Assembly: GCA_022510465.1 (NCBI GenBank)
Contig: JAFLTJ010000012.1
Coordinates: forward strand, 1-43,180
DNA from: Muribaculaceae bacterium
Lineage (GTDB): Bacteria; Bacteroidota; Bacteroidia; Bacteroidales; Muribaculaceae
Reading direction: 5' to 3'
Length of the DNA: 43,180 nucleotides
This document shows positions 32,689 through 42,216 of this stretch, piece by piece. The first letter of the stretch is position 1, and the number at the start of each line of letters is the position of its first letter. The translations under genes were made by a program, and so were the position numbers. The notes beneath the pieces were generated by a model, which did not search any database, had not been told where the DNA came from, and saw nothing but the letters and a program-made list of their open reading frames with translations.

Positions 32689-34215
32689 TCACTCCCACTC
32701 AATAGTTGCCGGCGGCTTGGAGGAGATGTCGTAGCATACGCGATTAACCCCCTTGACATGGTTGATGATGTCGTTGGAAACCTTGGCAAGAAAATCGTAG
32801 GGTAGGTGTGCCCAGTCGGCCGTCATTGCATCGGTCGAAGTCACGGCGCGCAGTGCAATGGCTCGCTCGTAGGTTCGTTCATCGCCCATAACGCCAACGC
32901 TCTGAACCGGCAATAGTATTGCGCCGGCCTGCCATACGGTATCATATAAACCGCTGTTGCGCAGGCTCTGAATGAATATATGGTCGGCCTCTTGCAGTAT
33001 TGAAACCTTTTCGGGCGTGATGTCACCAAGTATACGTACTGCAAGACCCGGGCCGGGGAACGGATGGCGTGAGATAAGGTGCTCAGGCATACCGAGTTGA
33101 CGCCCAACGGCACGTACTTCATCTTTAAACAGCAACCTAAGCGGCTCACACAGTTTCAGATTCATTTTCTCGGGCAATCCGCCAACGTTGTGGTGGCTTT
33201 TGATAACAGTCCCCGTGATTGAAAGTGATTCAATACAGTCGGGATATATTGTGCCTTGTGCCAGCCATTTAATATCTTTAAGTTTATGGGCCTCGCGGTC
33301 AAATGTATCAATAAACCCTTTGCCAATGATTTTGCGTTTACGCTCCGGGTCGGTTACCCCTTTCAGTGCTTCAAAAAACTCGGCACTTGCATCAACTCCA
33401 ATAACATTTAATCCCAGCCCTTCATAGTCGCGTAAAACGTCGGTAAACTCATTTTTACGCAACATTCCATGGTCGACAAAAATACATGTCAGATTGTGCC
33501 CTATAGCCTTGTTGAGCAGCACGGCAGCCACCGACGAGTCAACTCCGCCGCTTAAGCCCAAAACAACTTTGTCGTTCTGCAGCTGTTTACGCAGCGCGTC
33601 AATGGTAGTGTCTATGAACGAAGCGGCACTCCAGTCGCATGTAGCTCCGCAGATACCAACGGTGAAATTGCGCAACAGGGCCATGCCACATTGGCTGTGG
33701 TAAACCTCCGGATGAAACTGTACGCCCCATGCACGACGGTTTTCATTGCGATATGCCGCGATTTTCACCTTCTCGGTTGAAGCTATGGGTGTGAAACCGT
33801 CGGGGAGAGCGGTTATCGTATCCCCGTGGCTCATCCACACCTGTGCGCCAACGTTAATGTCGTTGAAAAGCGGGTCGTTACCGTTTATTTCCGAAAGATG
33901 GGCGCGGCCATATTCCCGTGAGGGTGCCGGCTCAACGCTACCTCCATTCTTGTAGGCCATAAACTGGGCTCCGTAGCATATTCCAAGTATCGGCAGATGC
34001 TCGGGTATCATAGACAGGTCCAAAGAAAATGCGGCTGCATCATATACCGAGAACGGAGACCCTGAAAGAATGACTCCTATTACCTCCTGTCCCGGGTTTT
34101 CGGGAAACTTGTTGTAGGGTAGGATTTCGCAATAGATATTCAGCTCTCTAACGCGGCGGGCTATGAGCTGGGTGGTTTGCGAGCCAAAGTCGAGTATAAT
34201 TATTTTTTGTTGCAT
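32689..34215 (-). CDS. guaA: GMP synthase (glutamine-hydrolysing)
   Basis: GuaA makes GMP from XMP, ATP and glutamine. The 508-residue protein has the class I glutaminase domain (about 1-195) with nucleophile Cys80 in GICYGAQ and the His/Glu pair in [10 protein letters not shown]. The ATP pyrophosphatase domain has the P-loop [13 protein letters not shown] (about 217-229). The dimerisation domain is C-terminal ([15 protein letters not shown], and the usual [13 protein letters not shown] end, here [10 protein letters not shown]). It lies 9 bp after the acyl-CoA ligase gene. Confidence 0.97.
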   Translation of the reverse strand: MQQKIIILDFGSQTTQLIARRVRELNIYCEILPYNKFPENPGQEVIGVILSGSPFSVYDAAAFSLDLSMIPEHLPILGICYGAQFMAYKNGGSVEPAPSREYGRAHLSEINGNDPLFNDINVGAQVWMSHGDTITALPDGFTPIASTEKVKIAAYRNENRRAWGVQFHPEVYHSQCGMALLRNFTVGICGATCDWSAASFIDTTIDALRKQLQNDKVVLGLSGGVDSSVAAVLLNKAIGHNLTCIFVDHGMLRKNEFTDVLRDYEGLGLNVIGVDASAEFFEALKGVTDPERKRKIIGKGFIDTFDREAHKLKDIKWLAQGTIYPDCIESLSITGTVIKSHHNVGGLPEKMNLKLCEPLRLLFKDEVRAVGRQLGMPEHLISRHPFPGPGLAVRILGDITPEKVSILQEADHIFIQSLRNSGLYDTVWQAGAILLPVQSVGVMGDERTYERAIALRAVTSTDAMTADWAHLPYDFLAKVSNDIINHVKGVNRVCYDISSKPPATIEWE

Positions 34216-34224
34216 AATAGGATA

Positions 34225-35883
34225 TTAGCTGTTTTGGTACAGATAGCGTTTGATAGAGCGTTTGGGGGTCTTTTCAAACTCTTCATTGAACAATTTGAAA
34301 CGCGATAACTGCGAATAGGCCGGCAGTTCTTTATTGAGAGTGGTGAGATTTTCCTCCATCGTCGGGTGAATATCGGCCTCTTTCAACCCCTGGGCTGTCA
34401 TCAACTCAATGTCGGGATAAATTAGCGCTACAAGACGGCCATCTTGTTCAACTACAATCGATTCGCTTACAAACGGCATATTGTTGAGCTTCTGCTCAAT
34501 CTCTTCGGGGTATATATTTTGTCCCGACGGGCCTAAAATCATATTTTTGTCACGACCGCGGATATAAAGAAATCCCTCGTGGTCAATGTTGCAAATATCA
34601 CCGGTTGACATCCATCCGTCTCTCATAATTGCATCGGTGGCCTCTTGATTTTTGAAATATCCGGCCATAACATTCTCTCCGCGTGTCCACAGCACGCCGG
34701 GAATTGTAGCGGGATCGGGTGAGTCGACTTTTATCTCCATGCGGTCAACAACCTTGCCACACGACCCCAGACGATTGTCGTGCCATGGCGCGTATGAAAT
34801 AAGCGGTGCACATTCGGTCATGCCGTAACCAACCGTGTACGGGAATCCGATTTTACGTAAAAAGCGCTCTACATCAATGTTCAACCCGGCACCACCAACT
34901 ATGATTTCGCAGCAGTTTCCGCCAAAAGCTTCGGCCAGTTTCGCCTTGATGCGTGCCTGCAGGCGGTCATCAACAAACGGGACATGCATCAGAATCTTCA
35001 TCAACGGTTTTTCGAGCATAGGAAATACCTTACCCTTGACTATTTTCTCGATGATAAGCGGAACCGTCACAATAATACGCGGTTTAACGGTTGCAAAGGC
35101 CTCTAAAATCACGCGTGGTGACGGAACACGGGTCAAAAAACATATTTGAACACCCTTTATGAATGCTTGTAGAAAATCTACCGACAATCCATACATGTGG
35201 GCCATCGGCAACATCGATACAACCGAATCGCCGGCCTGTAGATAGGGTAGCTTGTCTATCGTGTATTGAAGGTTACTCCACAGATTTCGGTATGTAAGCA
35301 TTACACCCTTTGAAAATCCGGTTGACCCGGAGGTGTAGTTTATCAAGGCGACTTCATCGGGTTCATCTTCAAAGAATACCACATCGTCGGCGGTAAATCG
35401 CTCGGGAAAACGTTGACCGAAGTATTCGTTCAAGTGGGCGCGTGCATCCGATAAAGTTTCGCGCCTGGAGAGGAGCAGTGAAAAATCATTTAGTTTTAGA
35501 ACTCCCTCAAGCCCCGGCATTGATTCCGGGTCAAGGTTTTCCCATATACCACCGTCAACTATCAGCAGCTTGGCCTCAGAGTGGTTTACCAAATGATGAA
35601 TATTGTCTGATTTGAATTCATGTAATATCGGCACTGCAACAGCACCATAGGTGAGAATACTCAAAAATGATACACCCCATTGCGACGAGTTTTTGCCGCA
35701 AAGCGCAATTTTGTCTCCCTTCTTGATATGGGCGTGTTCATAGAGTAAATGAAGCTTGATGATTTTTCTTGCTACATCTTTGTACTGAAAGGAAACACCG
35801 TTGAAATCGGTCATGGACAGGCGTTCCCAATTATCCTTGATGGCGTTTTGAAAAAAGTTATTCAGGCTTGGTTTTGATTGCAT
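34225..35883 (-). CDS. AMP-dependent acyl-CoA synthetase (long-chain fatty acid-CoA ligase-like)
   Basis: This family activates fatty acids as acyl-adenylates and transfers them to CoA or, in some members, ACP. The 552-residue protein has the ANL motifs in order: INYTSGSTGFSKGVMLTYRN (A3 P-loop region, about 185-204), GYGMTECAPLISYA (A5), WMSTGDICNIDHEGFLYIRGRDKNMI (A7-A8) and KTPKRSIKRYLY with the catalytic Lys near the C-terminus (A10). The chain-length preference cannot be told. It is first in the minus-strand unit acyl-CoA ligase/guaA/DUF3078/two secreted genes, with a perfect -7 box upstream. Confidence 0.92.
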   Translation of the reverse strand: MQSKPSLNNFFQNAIKDNWERLSMTDFNGVSFQYKDVARKIIKLHLLYEHAHIKKGDKIALCGKNSSQWGVSFLSILTYGAVAVPILHEFKSDNIHHLVNHSEAKLLIVDGGIWENLDPESMPGLEGVLKLNDFSLLLSRRETLSDARAHLNEYFGQRFPERFTADDVVFFEDEPDEVALINYTSGSTGFSKGVMLTYRNLWSNLQYTIDKLPYLQAGDSVVSMLPMAHMYGLSVDFLQAFIKGVQICFLTRVPSPRVILEAFATVKPRIIVTVPLIIEKIVKGKVFPMLEKPLMKILMHVPFVDDRLQARIKAKLAEAFGGNCCEIIVGGAGLNIDVERFLRKIGFPYTVGYGMTECAPLISYAPWHDNRLGSCGKVVDRMEIKVDSPDPATIPGVLWTRGENVMAGYFKNQEATDAIMRDGWMSTGDICNIDHEGFLYIRGRDKNMILGPSGQNIYPEEIEQKLNNMPFVSESIVVEQDGRLVALIYPDIELMTAQGLKEADIHPTMEENLTTLNKELPAYSQLSRFKLFNEEFEKTPKRSIKRYLYQNS

Positions 35884-35908
35884 ACAGTTAAATTGTTTAA
35901 ATAGATTG

Positions 35909-35916
35909 CAAAGATA
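35909..35916 (-). promoter_or_regulatory. -7 promoter box for the acyl-CoA ligase unit
   Basis: The minus strand reads TATCTTTG then CAATC, an exact TAnnTTTG match 25 bp before the ATG at 35883. Confidence 0.75.
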
Positions 35917-35980
35917 ACAAATATTTTACCCATTTTCAAAAGTTTTGTGCAATCAATCTCGTTTTATAAAAGAATGTTTG

Positions 35981-35988
35981 TATTTTTG
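35981..35988 (+). promoter_or_regulatory. -7 promoter box for the thioredoxin-like lipoprotein gene
   Basis: TATTTTTG followed by TGCTG matches TAnnTTTG, 32 bp before the ATG at 36021. A GTG at 35988 overlaps the last base of this box, so it cannot be the start. Confidence 0.75.
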
Positions 35989-36020
35989 TGCTGACAATAA
36001 TAAAACAAAACAATACGATA

Positions 36021-37073
36021 ATGAGAATTAAAGAATTATCAGCATCTCTGTGTATCGGCCTTGTGATAGCGGGATGTACGTCGGCAGTCGCTGCAAATTA
36101 CAATGTGGAAATCAACCTTACGGCGGCCGAGAATGGAACTAAGGCATATATTACCGATTATGATACCGGTGAGAAGCTTGACTCGACGGTGGTTGAAAAC
36201 AATAAGGCCGTTTTTGCCGGCAGTATTGATACACCGGTGATGGCTCGTGTTATCGTTGACGGGCAGCGGGCTTCACAGCTTATTCTCGAGCCGGGAACAA
36301 TTGTGTGTGAGTTGAAAGGTTTTGCAACCGGCTCGCCCCTTAACAATCGCATGAATGAGGCTCTCCGGTCAATGAACTCGCTGGTAGAGGAGTATAATGC
36401 TCTCCCCGAGACTCCCGAGAGCGAGATTCGTGCAAAAGAAATCATTGCCGAGTATGACGCTATGCCCGAGGCTATTATGAAGCAGAATCTTGATAATCCT
36501 ATCGGATACTTCTTCTTCCTTCAACAGGCTTTTGAGTATGACTTGGCCCAGTTGCAAGACGCGTTGAAAACTTATCCTCAATGGGCTGATATGGCCAAAG
36601 TAAAAGGTCTTGAAGTATCGTTGAAAACCGAGGCGGAGACATCTGCCGGGCATCCGTACAAGGATTTTGCAATCGAATATGAAGGTGTGACCAAAAAGCT
36701 CAGCGACTATGTGGCCAAAAATGGCAACTACACATTGGTTGACTTTTGGGCAAGTTGGTGTGGACCGTGCATGAAAGAGCTTGCAACTATCAAGAGTCTG
36801 TATGAGAAATATAATGGCAAGGGCCTTGACGTTGTAGGTGTGGCAGTGTGGGATGAACCGGCCAATTCTCTCGCAACAATAGCCGCCCGCAATCTGCCAT
36901 GGAATCAGATAATCAACGCTCAGACAATTCCTACCGACCTTTACGGAATTTCAGGAATACCGTGTATTCTGTTGATTGACCCCAATGGTATGATTGTTAG
37001 CCGAGGCAAGCAAGGCGAGAATCTTGTTGCCGATGTTGACAAGTATCTTGAAACCTGGACCCCGGCCGAATAA
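36021..37073 (+). CDS. TlpA-like thioredoxin lipoprotein with DUF4369-like N-terminus
   Basis: From the ATG at 36021 the protein has 350 residues. It starts with a lipoprotein-type signal (MRIKELSASLCIGLVIAGC, Cys19). Residues about 25-205 match the DUF4369-type beta/helical module that precedes many Bacteroidetes thioredoxins (NGTKAYITDYDTGEKLDS, RVIVDGQRASQLILEPGT). Residues about 215-350 are a thioredoxin fold with the active-site WCGPC in LVDFWASWCGPCMKEL and a cis-Pro segment near GISGIPCILLIDPNG. It probably reduces or maintains disulfides in the periplasm. A GTG start at 35988 is excluded by the promoter. A shared terminator separates it from gdhA. Confidence 0.92.
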   Translation: MRIKELSASLCIGLVIAGCTSAVAANYNVEINLTAAENGTKAYITDYDTGEKLDSTVVENNKAVFAGSIDTPVMARVIVDGQRASQLILEPGTIVCELKGFATGSPLNNRMNEALRSMNSLVEEYNALPETPESEIRAKEIIAEYDAMPEAIMKQNLDNPIGYFFFLQQAFEYDLAQLQDALKTYPQWADMAKVKGLEVSLKTEAETSAGHPYKDFAIEYEGVTKKLSDYVAKNGNYTLVDFWASWCGPCMKELATIKSLYEKYNGKGLDVVGVAVWDEPANSLATIAARNLPWNQIINAQTIPTDLYGISGIPCILLIDPNGMIVSRGKQGENLVADVDKYLETWTPAE

Positions 37074-37098
37074 CACTTTTTTGATATTCAAAACGATG

Positions 37099-37140
37099 CA
37101 AAAAGCGGGAAACTTTCTCAAATGAAGGCTTCCCGCTTTT
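37099..37140. terminator. Bidirectional terminator between thioredoxin-like gene and gdhA
   Basis: AAAAGCGGGAA (37101-37111) pairs perfectly with TTCCCGCTTTT (37130-37140). T-runs flank it in both directions, so it can serve the plus-strand thioredoxin-like gene and the minus-strand gdhA. Confidence 0.88.
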
Positions 37141-37160
37141 GTTTTGCTATGTTTTGAATT

Positions 37161-38498
37161 TTAGATGACTCCTTGGCCCATCATTGCGTTGGCTACTTTC
37201 ATAAACCCGGCAATATTGGCACCCTTCATGTAGTTGATGTAGCCATCGGGTTCTGTTCCGTACTTAACGCACTGGGTATGTATCTCTTTCATAATGCCGT
37301 GAAGTTTTTCGTCAACTTCGGCCTCGCTCCACTGCAGATGCATCGCATTCTGACTCATTTCGAGTCCCGACGTGGCCACGCCTCCGGCATTAACAGCTTT
37401 ACCAGGCGCATAGATGGTTTTTGACGCAAGGAACGTATCGATGGCTTCGGGAGTACAGCCCATATTTGATACTTCGGCAACCATTTGCACTCCGTTTTCA
37501 ACCAGCATTCGTGCATCTTCACCATCAACTTCGTTCTGAGTAGCGCATGGAAGAGCAATGTCTACTTTCTGTTCCCACGGCTTGCGGTCTGGATAGAATG
37601 TTGCTTCGGGATACTGCTCGGCATACGGCGCAACGATATCGTCGCCTGTAGCGCGAAGATATAACATATAGTCAATCTTATCGCCCGATATTCCTTCTGG
37701 GTCGTATATGTAGCCGTCGGGTCCTGATATTGTAACAACCTTTGCTCCGAGTTCGGTAGCCTTAAGAGCGGCTCCCCATGCAACGTTACCAAAACCTGAT
37801 ATAGCCACTGTTTTTCCTTTGATGTTATCGTTCTTGGCAGCAAGCATCTGCTGAACGAAATACAGAGCGCCAAATCCGGTTGCCTCGGGGCGTATAAGTG
37901 ACCCGCCAAAGTCAAGACCTTTGCCGGTAAAAGTTCCGTCATGTTGATTTACAAGACGTTTGTACATTCCATACATGTATCCTACTTCACGGCCACCAAC
38001 ACCTATATCACCGGCCGGTACATCGCGGTCTGGTCCCAGGTTTCGCCAGAGACCAAGCATGAACGCCTGGCAGAAGCGCATTATCTCAGCATCACTTTTG
38101 CCACGTGGCGAGAAGTCGCTACCACCCTTGGCTCCACCCATCGGAAGGGTAGTAAGGGCATTTTTAAACGTCTGCTCAAATCCTAAGAATTTCAATATTG
38201 AAAGGTTTACCGACGCGTGAAAACGTATGCCGCCTTTGTATGGGCCAATGGCGTTGTTGAACTGCACGCGATAACCTATGTTGGTTTGTACCTCTCCGCG
38301 ATCGTCGGTCCATGTAACTCGGAACGTAACGATGCGGTCAGGCTCAACCATACGTTCTATAATTCGAGCTTTTTCAAATTCGGGATGCTGATTGTAAACT
38401 TCTTCAACCGACATTAAAACCTCTTTGACGGCCTGAAGGTACTCTTTCTCGCCGGGGTGCTTGACCTCGAGCGCGTTCATGATACTGTTTATATCCAT
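37161..38498 (-). CDS. gdhA: NADP-type glutamate dehydrogenase
   Basis: GdhA joins ammonium and 2-oxoglutarate to give glutamate. The 445-residue protein is a hexameric-type enzyme. It has GYRVQFNNAIGPYKGGIRFH, the substrate lysines in LPMGGAKGGSDFSPRGKS, the PAGDIGVGGREVGYMYG segment, and an NAD(P) fold with VAISGFGNVAWGAA. The last matches GxGxxA as usual in this family. The length (about 445) and the GGIRFH/PAGDIG signatures point to the NADP-linked group; cofactor use remains inference. It is a single-gene unit with its own promoter and shared terminator. Confidence 0.95.
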   Translation of the reverse strand: MDINSIMNALEVKHPGEKEYLQAVKEVLMSVEEVYNQHPEFEKARIIERMVEPDRIVTFRVTWTDDRGEVQTNIGYRVQFNNAIGPYKGGIRFHASVNLSILKFLGFEQTFKNALTTLPMGGAKGGSDFSPRGKSDAEIMRFCQAFMLGLWRNLGPDRDVPAGDIGVGGREVGYMYGMYKRLVNQHDGTFTGKGLDFGGSLIRPEATGFGALYFVQQMLAAKNDNIKGKTVAISGFGNVAWGAALKATELGAKVVTISGPDGYIYDPEGISGDKIDYMLYLRATGDDIVAPYAEQYPEATFYPDRKPWEQKVDIALPCATQNEVDGEDARMLVENGVQMVAEVSNMGCTPEAIDTFLASKTIYAPGKAVNAGGVATSGLEMSQNAMHLQWSEAEVDEKLHGIMKEIHTQCVKYGTEPDGYINYMKGANIAGFMKVANAMMGQGVI

Positions 38499-38549
38499 AT
38501 TTAAGGTATAATTGAAAGTGTATTATGTTTCGTTTGTATTTGTGTATCG

Positions 38550-38557
38550 CAAAAATA
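38550..38557 (-). promoter_or_regulatory. -7 promoter box for gdhA
   Basis: The minus strand reads TATTTTTG then CGATAC, an exact TAnnTTTG match 51 bp before the gdhA ATG. Confidence 0.75.
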
Positions 38558-38601
38558 GGTTATTAATCGAATGATTGGCATGAAAATATGTGAAAATATG
38601 T

Positions 38602-38648
38602 TAAAAACACTCCTTTGGCTGACAAATTGTTTAACCAAAGGAGTGTTT
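38602..38648 (-). terminator. Terminator of the parA-to-mltD unit
   Basis: AAACACTCCTTTGG (38605-38618) pairs perfectly over 14 bp with CCAAAGGAGTGTTT (38635-38648); on the minus strand it runs into TTTTTAAC. It lies 26 bp beyond the mltD stop. Confidence 0.9.
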
Positions 38649-38674
38649 ATGTTATATAACTATATTTCTCGCTA

Positions 38675-40480
38675 TCAACGGCGCTTTTTCCCGGATGTTT
38701 TTTTAGTTGATTTTGTTTTGCTCTTGGTTGTCTTGGCCGGCGTTTTACCGGGTATTTTCAACTTCTGTCCGGGTTGTATAATATTGTCGGTTTTCTTGAT
38801 ACCATTGGCTTGCCTGATGGCATCGACAGTCGTTCCGTGTTGACGAGCAATCCGTTCAAGGCTTTCGCCATTCTTAACGGTGTGGGTTGATGTCTTAGCC
38901 TTAGGTTCGGTCTTTTTGGTAGTTTTGGCTTTGGTGCGCGTTGATGTAGTCGTTTCGGGTGTGTTGGTGCGCCTGGGGGTATCTGTTGACGCGCGCTCGG
39001 GCACTGTCTTGGCGGGCTTCGTTTCTTTTGCCGGTGGCGGCGGAACCGGAGCTGTTGATTGACGGGCGGGTCGTGTAGGGGGTGCCGGTACGGTTGAAGC
39101 CGTTGTTTCAACTGCTTGTGGATTAACACGTTCAACAACCTCGATTACAAGCTCGTCGCCTTCTTTAACCTTTCCGCGGCGCAGGTGATTCCAACGTTTG
39201 ATGTCGGTGGCACTTACTCCATACATTTTTGCTATGTCGCGTATATTCTCGCCTCGGGCAACGACGTGGGTTTTCTTAACAGTCTGCTCGGTAACCGCGG
39301 TTTGAACTATTTCGTTGTTCTCGGCTGCGTTTTCTGATGCGGTAACTTCGGGATTTACCTGCTGTTCCTGCTCATTGCCTCGGCGTGAACCCGGCTCAAC
39401 GTAGGTTCTTAATGCATACTGCTCGGCATTGTGATTGATTATGGTTTCTTCGCTCATCAGGTAGCTAAGGCATTGCTGTTGAGGCAGAACGAGCACGTAT
39501 GGATGATTGTTTCCCGGTATTATGTCTTTGCGATACTGGGGATTAAGCATTCTTATCTCTTCTATCGGAATATTGAGCACGTCGGCAATCTGCTGGAAGT
39601 GTATGCGGTCTTTAACAAGAACGGTGTCGGTTGTCAAATGGCGCTTAACAACTGTTGGTGCTATATTGTGATAGTTGTGATAGTTCATTACATAGTTGGC
39701 GGCGATAAAGGCCGGCACGTAGCCTCGTGTCTCGGAGGGGAGGTAATTGTATATTTCCCAGAAATCTTTCTTCCCATCTCCGCCTGCACGTCTGATGGCT
39801 TTGTTGACGTTACCGGGACCGCAGTTGTAGGCGGCGATGGCAAGCGACCAATCCTCGTAGATATTGTATAGTTGCTTAAGATAGCGAGCTGCATTTCGCG
39901 ATGAGGAGCGCGGGTCGCGACGCTCGTCTACAAGGGAGTTAACTTCCATTCCCAGGCCTTTGGCTGTTCCGGGCATAAACTGCCATAATCCGGCAGCGCC
40001 GGCTCGCGATACTGCATTTGGATTGATTGCGCTCTCAATAACGGGCAGATATTGAAGTTCGGTAGGCATTCCTTCTTTAAGCAGCTCTTCGACAAATATG
40101 TTGCCATAGTAGCTGTGTAGCGCAAGCATGTCGGCCACCAATCCGCGCCGTTTGCCCAGATACATGTCTATAAATTTGCCCACCACCGAGTTGTAGGGCA
40201 TTTCAATCTCGGTAGGCAACTGGCTGAGTCGCTTTTCATATTCCTCTGCCGTTCCTAATTTTTCAGCTCCCAATTGCTGATTGGGGGCAACGAAATTTTT
40301 AAGATAGAAATTTTCTTCAAGCTCGCGGGTCTTTGTTTCAAAACTTTCGGGTGCAATAATGTTATCATCTGATATCGAGTGTCTCAAGTCAAGAATTGAA
40401 GCACCCGATGCTGTTGTCGGCGCCATTCCGGTCCCGATTGCTATCAGAAGTGTCAGAAGATTGAGTTTAAATGCTTTCAT
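38675..40480 (-). CDS. mltD: Membrane-bound lytic transglycosylase with two LysM domains (MltD type)
   Basis: MltD-type enzymes cleave the glycan strand of peptidoglycan, forming 1,6-anhydro ends. From the ATG at 40478-40480 the protein has 601 residues. It begins with a signal peptide (MKAFKLNLLTLLIAIGTGMA). The SLT domain (about 130-290) has catalytic Glu149 in PVIESAINPNAVSRAGAAGLWQF and the AIAAYNCGPGNVNKAIRRAGG motif. Two LysM domains follow, about 415-465 (THVVARGENIRDIAKMYGV) and about 530-580 (STHTVKNGESLERIARQHGT). A Pro/Thr-rich linker lies between them and a basic C-terminal tail (KTTKSKTKSTKKTSGKKRR) closes the protein. A longer reading from 40510 would overlap the DUF5683 gene stop. 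It is last in the parA-parB-DUF5683 unit. Confidence 0.92.
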   Translation of the reverse strand: MKAFKLNLLTLLIAIGTGMAPTTASGASILDLRHSISDDNIIAPESFETKTRELEENFYLKNFVAPNQQLGAEKLGTAEEYEKRLSQLPTEIEMPYNSVVGKFIDMYLGKRRGLVADMLALHSYYGNIFVEELLKEGMPTELQYLPVIESAINPNAVSRAGAAGLWQFMPGTAKGLGMEVNSLVDERRDPRSSSRNAARYLKQLYNIYEDWSLAIAAYNCGPGNVNKAIRRAGGDGKKDFWEIYNYLPSETRGYVPAFIAANYVMNYHNYHNIAPTVVKRHLTTDTVLVKDRIHFQQIADVLNIPIEEIRMLNPQYRKDIIPGNNHPYVLVLPQQQCLSYLMSEETIINHNAEQYALRTYVEPGSRRGNEQEQQVNPEVTASENAAENNEIVQTAVTEQTVKKTHVVARGENIRDIAKMYGVSATDIKRWNHLRRGKVKEGDELVIEVVERVNPQAVETTASTVPAPPTRPARQSTAPVPPPPAKETKPAKTVPERASTDTPRRTNTPETTTSTRTKAKTTKKTEPKAKTSTHTVKNGESLERIARQHGTTVDAIRQANGIKKTDNIIQPGQKLKIPGKTPAKTTKSKTKSTKKTSGKKRR

Positions 40481-40491
40481 CGGTTGATAAA

Positions 40492-41250
40492 TTAAAAGTT
40501 GAAAGCCCATTGGATTCCAACTCCGGGCAATGAGCTGCGCTCATCGGGAATGAGAGTAGGAGCAAGATCCATCGACAGGTCGGGAGAGATGTCAAAATGG
40601 GCAAGGGATGCATCGACGTATGCGTCGACCATGGCCAGGAGATAAACTCCAACCATGCATATAATACAGAGGTCGCGATTGCGACGATAATAGTTTTTGC
40701 GTGATTGCAATACGTTGGTAAGCCACGTTTTGTCAAGACTCTCCTCGGTAGTCGTTGACGGGAAGAAGTCCATGTAGCTTTTGGTGTTTGGGTCGTTGTC
40801 CATAATATCGGCATAGGCGCGGGTGTAGTCGCGCAACATTCCGTTGTTCCACGATGTTGCGTACGCCAACCCCATATACCCGCCTATTACTATTGGAAGT
40901 TTCCAATAACGACGATTGTACAGCTGCCCAAGCCCCGGGATAAGAGCCGACATCCATACGGCCCTGATAGGGTCGGGGCTGAATATGCGCGTTTTCTTGC
41001 CTGTGTCGTCTGACGAATCTTGTGGCAGGTTCAACGCGATTGGTGTGATTGCGTCTATTGTGTCAATTGATGACGTGACCGCTATTGAATCAAGATTAAT
41101 GGCCGTTATCTCCTCGTTTTGGCCGTTATCGCGAATGGTTTCAGAAAAAATGTTAAAAGAGCATGCCAACACCAATATTATCGCGCCGGTTATACCCTTT
41201 AGGGCTATTGAAGCCTGATTGCAATATGTTTTTGTATCTTCTGAACTCAT
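40492..41250 (-). CDS. DUF5683 membrane protein
   Basis: This 252-residue protein has an N-terminal membrane segment (GITGAIILVLACSFNIF) and a middle domain, PDPIRAVWMSALIPGLGQLYNRRYWKLPIVIGG, the hallmark of DUF5683. A second hydrophobic segment follows near residues 190-215 (LCIICMVGVYLLAMVDAYVDA), and the C-terminus ends in GVGIQWAFNF. The ALIPGLGQLYNRRYWK segment is typical of small membrane proteins (TM2/DUF5683-like). The function is unknown. In Bacteroidetes this gene commonly sits between parB and an mltD-like gene, and the same order is seen here. Confidence 0.88.
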   Translation of the reverse strand: MSSEDTKTYCNQASIALKGITGAIILVLACSFNIFSETIRDNGQNEEITAINLDSIAVTSSIDTIDAITPIALNLPQDSSDDTGKKTRIFSPDPIRAVWMSALIPGLGQLYNRRYWKLPIVIGGYMGLAYATSWNNGMLRDYTRAYADIMDNDPNTKSYMDFFPSTTTEESLDKTWLTNVLQSRKNYYRRNRDLCIICMVGVYLLAMVDAYVDASLAHFDISPDLSMDLAPTLIPDERSSLPGVGIQWAFNF

Positions 41251-41313
41251 TTAACTACACGATTGATTGCCAGCGATATAGATTGATAATAGTCTATATG
41301 CTCAACCACGGTA

Positions 41314-42204
41314 TCAGGCGTTATTGCCTTTTAGATTGTCAAAGATAGTAATTAATTTTTCAAGTTCCGCCTCGTTTTTGAATGTAAATGTTATTTTACC
41401 CGTTCCTTTTTTGTTGCAGGTGAATAAAACAGGGGTTCCAAAGCGTTGCGACAGATGATTCTTTAAAATATCATAATCTTTGTTATAAAACGCTTTATCT
41501 GTTTTGGCGGGAGTGTCGTCTTCATGGTTGCTGTCCATGCGGAATTTTTTTGCCAGCTCTTCAACGCGTCTCACCGACAATCCCTCCTTTACAATCTGGT
41601 TATATAATTTCAGCTGCAATTGTGGGTCGTCAAGTGTTAACAGCGCCCTGGCATGTCCCATATCGAGCCGGCGGTCGCGCAACCCAATCTGCACCTCGGC
41701 GGGGAGGCGCAACAGGCGGATAAAATTTGCTATCGTAGCTCGTTTCTTGCCGATACGTTCACTGAGCCGTTCCTGGGTCAGATTGTAGGTTTCAATAAGT
41801 TTTTTGAACGTCAGGGCAATTTCTATCGCATTGAGGTCTTCACGCTGAATGTTTTCTATCAATGCCATTTCGGTCAGCTCGGTATCGTTGGCAATGCGGA
41901 TATAGGCCGGTACCGATTTCAGCCCGGCGATTTTAGCTGCGCGAAAACGTCGCTCACCGGCAATAATTTGATATGAATCGCCAACTTTTCGCAATGATAG
42001 CGGCTGAATAATGCCCAGTTCCTTGATAGATGCGGCAAGCTCCTGAAGTCCGTTTTCGTCAAAAAATCTGCGCGGTTGGTCGGGATTTGGGGATATATTG
42101 ACTATGTCTATTTCGTTTATTGCCGAGGTGCCGACGGCTGGTACGTCATCCATTTGGATGAGCGAGTCCAGACCGCGTCCCAGCGCATTTCTTTTTGGTG
42201 CCAT
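41314..42204 (-). CDS. parB: Chromosome-partitioning protein ParB
   Basis: ParB binds parS sites near the origin, spreads along DNA as a CTP-dependent clamp and works with ParA to segregate chromosomes. The 296-residue protein has the ParB/Srx domain (about 25-120) with the CTP-binding GERRFRAAKIAG box and ALIENIQREDLNAIE. A helix-turn-helix domain (TQERLSERIGKKRATIANFIRLLRLP, about 135-165) and a C-terminal dimer domain follow. Length and motif order are normal. It lies 12 bp downstream of parA. Confidence 0.96.
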   Translation of the reverse strand: MAPKRNALGRGLDSLIQMDDVPAVGTSAINEIDIVNISPNPDQPRRFFDENGLQELAASIKELGIIQPLSLRKVGDSYQIIAGERRFRAAKIAGLKSVPAYIRIANDTELTEMALIENIQREDLNAIEIALTFKKLIETYNLTQERLSERIGKKRATIANFIRLLRLPAEVQIGLRDRRLDMGHARALLTLDDPQLQLKLYNQIVKEGLSVRRVEELAKKFRMDSNHEDDTPAKTDKAFYNKDYDILKNHLSQRFGTPVLFTCNKKGTGKITFTFKNEAELEKLITIFDNLKGNNA

Positions 42205-42216
42205 ATACAGTTGGTG

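Noticed and set aside
32648..32698. GTG-initiated extension of the DUF3078 gene
   Set aside because: It overlaps the guaA stop region and puts 17 residues ahead of a normal signal peptide.
35988..36020. GTG-initiated extension of the thioredoxin-like gene
   Set aside because: The GTG overlaps the last base of the -7 box, so it would not be in the transcript; the lipoprotein signal starts at 36021.
38571..38843. Plus-strand open frame over the mltD terminator
   Set aside because: It is formed by the terminator hairpin and the antisense of the basic mltD tail; no domain or promoter.
40481..40510. Upstream ATG for the mltD-like gene
   Set aside because: It overlaps the DUF5683 gene stop and adds residues before the signal peptide.
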